A DNA stretch of 19,207 bases, taken from the NCBI GenBank assembly GCA_964541895.1, contig CAZISM010000101.1:1-19207 (forward strand). The letters run 5' to 3'. Positions 15,369 to 19,207 of the stretch are shown piece by piece (positions within the stretch are counted from its first letter, which is position 1; the number at the start of each line of letters is the position of its first letter). A model generated the notes under the pieces. It made no database searches and was not told the DNA's origin. It was given only the letters and a program-made list of their open reading frames with translations. The DNA is from CAZISM01 sp964541895. Its GTDB lineage: Bacteria > Zhuqueibacterota > Zhuqueibacteria > Residuimicrobiales > Residuimicrobiaceae. The position numbers and the translations under genes are program-made.

Positions 15369-15440
15369 GGGAGATTGCTTCACTCCATTCGAGAATGTGC
15401 CGATTCACTGCTGCATCTGCTCCGTTCGCGATGACAGGGA
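15369..15440 (-). repeat. GTCATTGCGAG-type interspersed repeat, copy 2
   Basis: Read on the minus strand it begins CCCTGTCATCGCGAACGGAG, passes CTCGAATGGAGTGAAGCAATC and ends CTCC, matching copy 1 at 10204-10274 in motif order and spacing. It lacks the distal CCCGGAGATTGC arm of copy 1. It lies in the leader of the DUF1684 gene, in the same orientation relative to the gene as copy 1. Between it and the GH-like stop there is also a small GGCCCC-ATCC-GGGGTC stem (15466-15481) without a T-tract. Confidence 0.75.
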
Positions 15441-15489
15441 GGGGGTAGATGCCGCAAGAGAGCGCGGCCCCATCCGGGGTCCCTTGCTG

Positions 15490-16806
15490 TTATTTCAACG
15501 GCGGATTTTTCTCTTTATCCCACCCCTTAAAATCCTGCAAGCGATGGACCTCGTATGTTTTATTCGTGCACAGCACGTGCGGTTCCAGCTGATGGCCAAC
15601 GACAATGCGCTGCTGCTTGACCTGGTAGCTCTTGTCCGTGCCCAGTTCGTACAGCGTTTGTCCTTCCAGTTCCTTCAAACCTTCCACTTGTACATATTGG
15701 GCGTTGACTTCCGGTAATACGATCAGCAGAAAGTCGTTTTTATACTTTCGCAGCGTACAGGCTACCGGAGTTGGTTGAGAGGATACAAAGGTAAAGGGGG
15801 AGACTTTTATCGTTTGTTTCAGTTCAGGTGCTGTCAAAAACGGCTCCAGTTTCGCAATTTCTTTGGTCACAGCCAGGATGGCTTGCCAGTAGGGGGCGCG
15901 GAGCGGACTGACCGAGGATCCCCAATAGAGCACGCCCCGGGCGCCGTGCAAAATGGCGTCATAGGCCATGAACCTGGATTGGGCGAACGAAGGAAAGGTC
16001 TCGGGATTCAATTCCGCCGGTTTGTTCTGCAAGAGTTGCTGCCAGGAAAAGGCTTGCAACACCATCCACACCGGTTTGCCGGGAGCGGCGGACTGCATGA
16101 GATCCGTATAATCGCCCACGCAGGAGAGGGTGACGTTTTGCAGATCGCTGTGGCCGGTCTGGCCGACCGCTACCGGATAGATATCGCAGCCGGCAATGTC
16201 CGCCAGGGCGGAGAATTTTTTCAAATGGTTCTGCGTGTTGCGCGGCGCGTGGTTGAACCAGATGGGACGGCTGGGATCCAGCTGTCGTACCAGTTTGACC
16301 CCCTTTTCGAATCCTTTGACCAGATTGTCGACGCTGGTTTCGTGCCAGGCGTACAAGCTGTCCAGCTGCCGGTCGGTCCATGGTTTTTTGAAATAATCCT
16401 GATATTTGGTTTCCCAGGTGATGTTCCACAGCGCTTCGTCCGGCGCTTCCCAGACCGCCAGAGCCGGATGGCTTTTGAACGACTCGATCATGTTGCGCAG
16501 AGTCTGTTCACGATTGCCGGCATCCTGGCCAAAGTCGAGCGACGAACCGGTGTTGATCCAGCCATAGAGCCCGGAGGCACGCAGCAAATCCAGATCCTTG
16601 GCCGTGGCGGGAGAGTGCACGAGATTGATGCCGTGTTGCGCCAGGTGCTTGAGCTCCTGGGCATCCATTGGATTGTGGTAGGTGCCGAGGATGAAGCGCT
16701 GTTTGCCGTCCAGCTGCAGATAGCCATCCGCCGTCAATCGTGATTGGGCAGCAACGAAAGTCGATAGCATTGCCAGCGCGAGCAGGGAAAACAGAAATCG
16801 TTTCAT
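15490..16806 (-). CDS. Secreted TIM-barrel protein resembling clan GH-A glycoside hydrolases
   Basis: 438 aa. The signal peptide is MKRFLFSLLALAMLSTFVAA, cleaved near residue 20. Sequence order suggests a (beta/alpha)8 barrel followed by a beta domain: FILGTYHNPMDAQELKHLAQ (38-57) and GLYGWINTG (79-87) as early strands; ALAVWEAPDEALW (115-127), the place where GH-A enzymes carry the acid/base, here Glu124; SRPIWFNHAPR (179-189); DIAGCDIYPV (203-212); KPVWMVLQAFSW (244-255); and RGVLYWGSS (290-298). In many GH-A enzymes a nucleophile Glu follows a KPVW-type strand; Gln251 appears to stand there, so catalysis is unproven. The C-terminal part (about 330-438) looks like a beta-sandwich. No GH family number is assigned with confidence. 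Oxidoreductase and transporter genes upstream on the same strand fit sugar scavenging, but the 125-bp repeat-bearing gap argues against a tight operon. Confidence 0.7.
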   Translation of the reverse strand: MKRFLFSLLALAMLSTFVAAQSRLTADGYLQLDGKQRFILGTYHNPMDAQELKHLAQHGINLVHSPATAKDLDLLRASGLYGWINTGSSLDFGQDAGNREQTLRNMIESFKSHPALAVWEAPDEALWNITWETKYQDYFKKPWTDRQLDSLYAWHETSVDNLVKGFEKGVKLVRQLDPSRPIWFNHAPRNTQNHLKKFSALADIAGCDIYPVAVGQTGHSDLQNVTLSCVGDYTDLMQSAAPGKPVWMVLQAFSWQQLLQNKPAELNPETFPSFAQSRFMAYDAILHGARGVLYWGSSVSPLRAPYWQAILAVTKEIAKLEPFLTAPELKQTIKVSPFTFVSSQPTPVACTLRKYKNDFLLIVLPEVNAQYVQVEGLKELEGQTLYELGTDKSYQVKQQRIVVGHQLEPHVLCTNKTYEVHRLQDFKGWDKEKNPPLK

Positions 16807-16811
16807 TATCA

Positions 16812-16816
16812 CTCCT
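16812..16816 (-). promoter_or_regulatory. Shine-Dalgarno deciding the GH-like protein start
   Basis: On the minus strand AGGAG is followed by 5 bases and ATG 16806. A GTG codon at 16812 in the same frame overlaps this site and cannot be served by it, so ATG 16806 is chosen. Confidence 0.8.
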
Positions 16817-16849
16817 GTATCTTTAGTAGTTGGACTTTGCCGAGGGGTT

Positions 16850-16876
16850 GCTGTGGCCGAAGCGTCTCGCTTCGGC
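16850..16876. repeat. Interspersed hairpin repeat, perfect copy (TCT loop)
   Basis: GCTGTGGCCGAAGCG-TCT-CGCTTCGGC has perfect 9-bp arms at 16856-16864 and 16868-16876 around a TCT loop. It is the intact counterpart of the degenerate copy at 2110-2137 and shares the GCTGTGG lead-in. It lies in the gap between the oxidoreductase stop and the GH-like gene start on the minus strand, with no T-run on either side. Confidence 0.75.
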
Positions 16877-16931
16877 GCATTTTAGGCACGCATCACTCAG
16901 CTCAGGTATAACGCAGCCAATTTCTATTCCA

Positions 16932-18137
16932 TCACCCTTTGACCTGTTCAATGATTTTTCCGGTATCGAGGTCGCGCAGGATGGTCTTGATGCGGCCGTC
17001 GGGCATGTGCTCTTCTTTGATCAGTACATAGCGCTCCGCGCCGCTCTCCGGCGTCATCTGGCTTTCGTCCGCAGTGGTCTGTCCGCGCCAGTCGTCGATC
17101 TGAATCTTTTCCCACTGGTGGGTTTTAGCTGAGCGATAGCAGGCATCGATCATGGCGTTGACGACATAGCCGTCGTAGAAATCTTCCAGCGGTTTCGTGC
17201 CCTGGTCCATGGCGTCAAAGACATCGAGGAACATGTGGGTATAGCCCAATTCGTTGGCTTCATCGCCCACCGGAAACAACCAGCCTTTGTCGCCTTCGGC
17301 TTTTTCGGCGACATAGCCGCCGGAGCCGACGTTGGTGAAATACTGAAACCCGGTTCGTAAAAAATGATCCAGCCAGATGGTGCCTTCGCTGCCGGCCACT
17401 TCATCGCGCAGATCCATGCCGCCGCGAAACGCCCAGCTCACCTCGATCTGGCCGAGCGCGCCGTTTTCAAAGCGGACCAGAGCGACGCCGTGATCTTCGG
17501 CCGGGATTTTATGCACCAGGGTGTCGGCCCAGCACACCACCTCTACAGGCCTGATATCCTTGCCGATGAAATTGCGGATGATCTCGGCGCAATGGCAACC
17601 CATGTCAATGATGGCGCCGCCGCCGGCCAGGTCGTTATCCCAGAACCAGGCGCTGTGCGGTCCGGGATGGGTTTCACGGGAACGCACCCACAGCACTTTG
17701 CCCAGCGCGCCTTTTTTCACCGCGTCCAGAGCTTTTAATGTTTTTGGCGTATAGACCAGATCCTCCAGGTAGGCATGAAAGACGCCGGCCTTTTCCACCG
17801 CTTCCAGCATGATGCGCGCTTCTTCGACATTTCGTCCCAAAGGCTTGGTGCAGAGCACAGCTTTACCGGCCTGAGCAGCCAGCAGCACCGCTTCCTTGTG
17901 CAGATAATTGGGCAGACCGATCAACACCGCATCGGTATCCGGATCGTCGATGGCTTTTTTCATATCGGTATAGCCTTTGGGGATGTCCCAGGTGCGGGTA
18001 AAAGCATCGGCGCGATCCTTGGTGCGGGAAAAAACCGCCTGCACCCGCTCGCGGCTGCGATAGGCGTGCAGCGTAGTGGTATAAAAGGTGCTGATAAAGC
18101 CGGTGCCCAACAGGGAAATGCGATGAGATGGTACCAT
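16932..18137 (-). CDS. Gfo/Idh/MocA family NAD(P)-dependent oxidoreductase
   Basis: 401 aa, cytoplasmic (no signal peptide). GGAGG at 18149-18145 spaced 7 bases from ATG 18137 fixes the start; the upstream TTG at 18143 is too close to the site. The family oxidises or reduces hydroxyls of sugars, inositols and related compounds with NAD(P). Seen: N-terminal Rossmann fold with GTGFIS (11-16); IGLPNYLHKEAVLLAAQAGKAVLCTKP (73-99) with Lys98-Pro99 of the family's E/CKP motif; and AIIDMGCH near 175-182 with His182 of the D-x-G-x-H active-site motif in the C-terminal alpha/beta domain. Length is typical, and catalytic Lys98 and His182 are intact. It lies 32 bp after the transporter stop, so the two are probably co-transcribed, which suggests that the substrate is imported by that transporter or released by nearby glycosidases. 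The exact substrate cannot be read from sequence. Confidence 0.94.
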   Translation of the reverse strand: MVPSHRISLLGTGFISTFYTTTLHAYRSRERVQAVFSRTKDRADAFTRTWDIPKGYTDMKKAIDDPDTDAVLIGLPNYLHKEAVLLAAQAGKAVLCTKPLGRNVEEARIMLEAVEKAGVFHAYLEDLVYTPKTLKALDAVKKGALGKVLWVRSRETHPGPHSAWFWDNDLAGGGAIIDMGCHCAEIIRNFIGKDIRPVEVVCWADTLVHKIPAEDHGVALVRFENGALGQIEVSWAFRGGMDLRDEVAGSEGTIWLDHFLRTGFQYFTNVGSGGYVAEKAEGDKGWLFPVGDEANELGYTHMFLDVFDAMDQGTKPLEDFYDGYVVNAMIDACYRSAKTHQWEKIQIDDWRGQTTADESQMTPESGAERYVLIKEEHMPDGRIKTILRDLDTGKIIEQVKG

Positions 18138-18144
18138 GATCAAT

Positions 18145-18149
18145 CCTCC
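18145..18149 (-). promoter_or_regulatory. Shine-Dalgarno GGAGG of the oxidoreductase gene
   Basis: GGAGG on the minus strand, 7 bases before ATG 18137, inside the 32-bp gap after the transporter stop. It excludes TTG 18143 as start and leaves little room for a separate promoter. Confidence 0.8.
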
Positions 18150-18169
18150 GCTTTTTAGGTATGTTGATT

Positions 18170-19207
18170 TCAGAGTTGCAGCCAGATCACGCCCCAGATC
18201 ATGGTAAGAATGGTGATCAGGGGGCCGGTTTTGAGATATTCGAGAAAACTCAGGGTGGTGCCGTGTCGATGCGCTGATTCCGCCACGATCAGATTGGCCA
18301 CCGAGCCGAGCAGGGTAAGATTGCCGGCGAGAGTGGACGACATGGCCAGATTGAGCCAGGCCAGATCGGGATTGGGCAGGTGAGGAATTAACGGACGGAA
18401 CAGCAGAACGGCCGGCACGTTGGACACCAGATTGCTGAGCAGCGCGCTGACCGCGGCAAACAGCGCGGCGCCGCTCTGTGCAATGGGACTGAGAAGGTTA
18501 AAGAGCCTGCCGCTGATACCGGCTTTTTCTATGGCGCCGGTGACGATGAACAGCGAGGCAAAGAACACCAGCAGCGACCAGTCCATTTCCATAAAGACCC
18601 GTTCCGGTTTCGTTCGCCGCGTCACCAGCAGCAGCGCAGCCGCAGAGAGAGCGGCCAGCGGAATGGGCAGGTTGGTGAGGAATCCTGTCAGCATGAGCAC
18701 CACCGCCACGCACCCTTTCCAAAGCAATCCTTTGTGATAGCGTTGTGCGTTTTGCGCACGCACGGTGAACGTTTCATTCTTGAATTGGTTGTGGTAAACC
18801 AGCACGATGATCAGCCAGGCGATAGCCAGGCCGACCAGTGCGATCGGCGCCAGAATGCGGGTGAACTCGGCATAGGGAATCGCGGAGGCCATGCCGATGA
18901 TCATGTTCTGGGGATTGCCGGTGATGGTTGCCGTGGAGCCGATGTTGGCGGCGGTCGCCAGCCCCATGAGATAGGGAATCGGATTGCGCTCCAGCAAGCG
19001 GGTCATCTCCAGGACCAGGGGCGTGAACATGAGCACAATGGTGTCGTTGAGAAAAATGGCAGAGAGAATGCCGCTGCTGAAAATGATCAGAGCAAGAAGC
19101 TGGCGCGGCGTTTGCGCCCAATGAATCACGCGATCGCCGATGAGGCGGAAAAATCCGGCAAAGCTGAGATTGACATTGATCACCATCATGGCAAAGAGCA
19201 GCACCAG
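18170..19207 (-). CDS. ArsB/NhaD/SLC13-superfamily membrane transporter, 5' part missing at window edge
   Basis: The frame runs off the right edge, leaving 345 C-terminal codons and a TGA stop. The product is a polytopic inner-membrane protein of the ion-transporter superfamily that includes arsenite pump ArsB, Na+/H+ antiporter NhaD and SLC13 dicarboxylate/sulfate carriers. Seen: many hydrophobic helices; SAIFLNDTIVLMFTPLVL; the first signature loop ATAANIGSTATITGNPQNMIIG (around 18893-18958); and, after a loop of charged residues (YHNQFKNETFTVRAQNAQRYHKG), the second-half equivalent AMSSTLAGNLTLLGSVANLIVAESA. The two related Thr/Gly/Asn-rich hairpins are the inverted-repeat core that binds ion and substrate in this superfamily. 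Substrate (arsenite, Na+/H+, organic acid or sulfate) cannot be decided from this part. The oxidoreductase next door favours an organic substrate only weakly. Confidence 0.9.
   Translation of the reverse strand: MVLLFAMMVINVNLSFAGFFRLIGDRVIHWAQTPRQLLALIIFSSGILSAIFLNDTIVLMFTPLVLEMTRLLERNPIPYLMGLATAANIGSTATITGNPQNMIIGMASAIPYAEFTRILAPIALVGLAIAWLIIVLVYHNQFKNETFTVRAQNAQRYHKGLLWKGCVAVVLMLTGFLTNLPIPLAALSAAALLLVTRRTKPERVFMEMDWSLLVFFASLFIVTGAIEKAGISGRLFNLLSPIAQSGAALFAAVSALLSNLVSNVPAVLLFRPLIPHLPNPDLAWLNLAMSSTLAGNLTLLGSVANLIVAESAHRHGTTLSFLEYLKTGPLITILTMIWGVIWLQL

Noticed and set aside
15775..16743. 322-codon plus-strand open frame over the GH-like gene
   Set aside because: It is antisense to a gene with a signal peptide, good Shine-Dalgarno and barrel-like motifs, and shows no independent coding evidence.
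1..19207. tRNA, rRNA, integrase, transposase or phage genes
   Set aside because: None was recognised on either strand; apart from the repeats the window looks like ordinary chromosomal sequence.

Overview
The window looks like a scaffold from an uncultured, Gram-negative-type bacterium. GC content appears moderately high (a visual estimate). Genes are tightly packed, and most products carry a signal peptide or lipoprotein-type leader. The gene set (GH106-type rhamnosidase, long bacterial alpha-2-macroglobulin, M14 peptidase with a C-terminal extension, DUF1684 lipoprotein) together with many small palindromic intergenic repeats fits a heterotrophic member of the FCB/PVC-like lineages (Bacteroidota, KSB1- or Calditrichota-like candidate phyla). 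That placement rests on gene flavour only; the window holds no rRNA or other phylogenetic marker. A run of 100 Ns flanked by a perfect 55-bp duplication shows it is an assembled draft scaffold.

Layout. Bases 1-14319 carry plus-strand genes: the 3' part of a GH106-like glycoside hydrolase (1-2091); a 1880-aa secreted alpha-2-macroglobulin with an intact CLEQ thioester motif (2281-7923); a 437-bp intergenic stretch packed with hairpins; a secreted two-domain serine hydrolase in which a class A beta-lactamase/PBP-like domain is followed by an alpha/beta-hydrolase-like domain (8361-10091); a lipoprotein of unknown function broken only by the assembly gap (10350-11476); and a secreted M14 zinc carboxypeptidase (11581-14319). 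Bases 14358-19207 carry minus-strand genes, listed in transcription order: an ArsB/NhaD/SLC13-type transporter (partial, runs off the right edge), a Gfo/Idh/MocA oxidoreductase, a secreted TIM-barrel protein resembling a glycoside hydrolase, and a DUF1684 lipoprotein. The two blocks converge at 14319/14358.

How they may work together. The theme is extracytoplasmic degradation and envelope protection: polysaccharide removal (GH106, GH-like protein), peptide hydrolysis (M14), protease trapping (alpha-2-macroglobulin) and serine hydrolases possibly acting on peptidoglycan or esters. The transporter and oxidoreductase could handle uptake and cytoplasmic sugar or organic acid metabolism. Only transporter-oxidoreductase (32 bp apart) looks like a tight transcriptional pair; most others are separated by repeat-bearing gaps, so a single operon is not supported.

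No complete defence, mobile or CRISPR system is present. The most notable points are the beta-lactamase-like/alpha-beta hydrolase fusion, which lacks the expected omega-loop glutamate; the unknown Cys/Trp-rich lipoprotein; and three families of interspersed palindromic repeats. One of these repeats appears to supply, and could mask, the ribosome-binding site of the lipoprotein gene.
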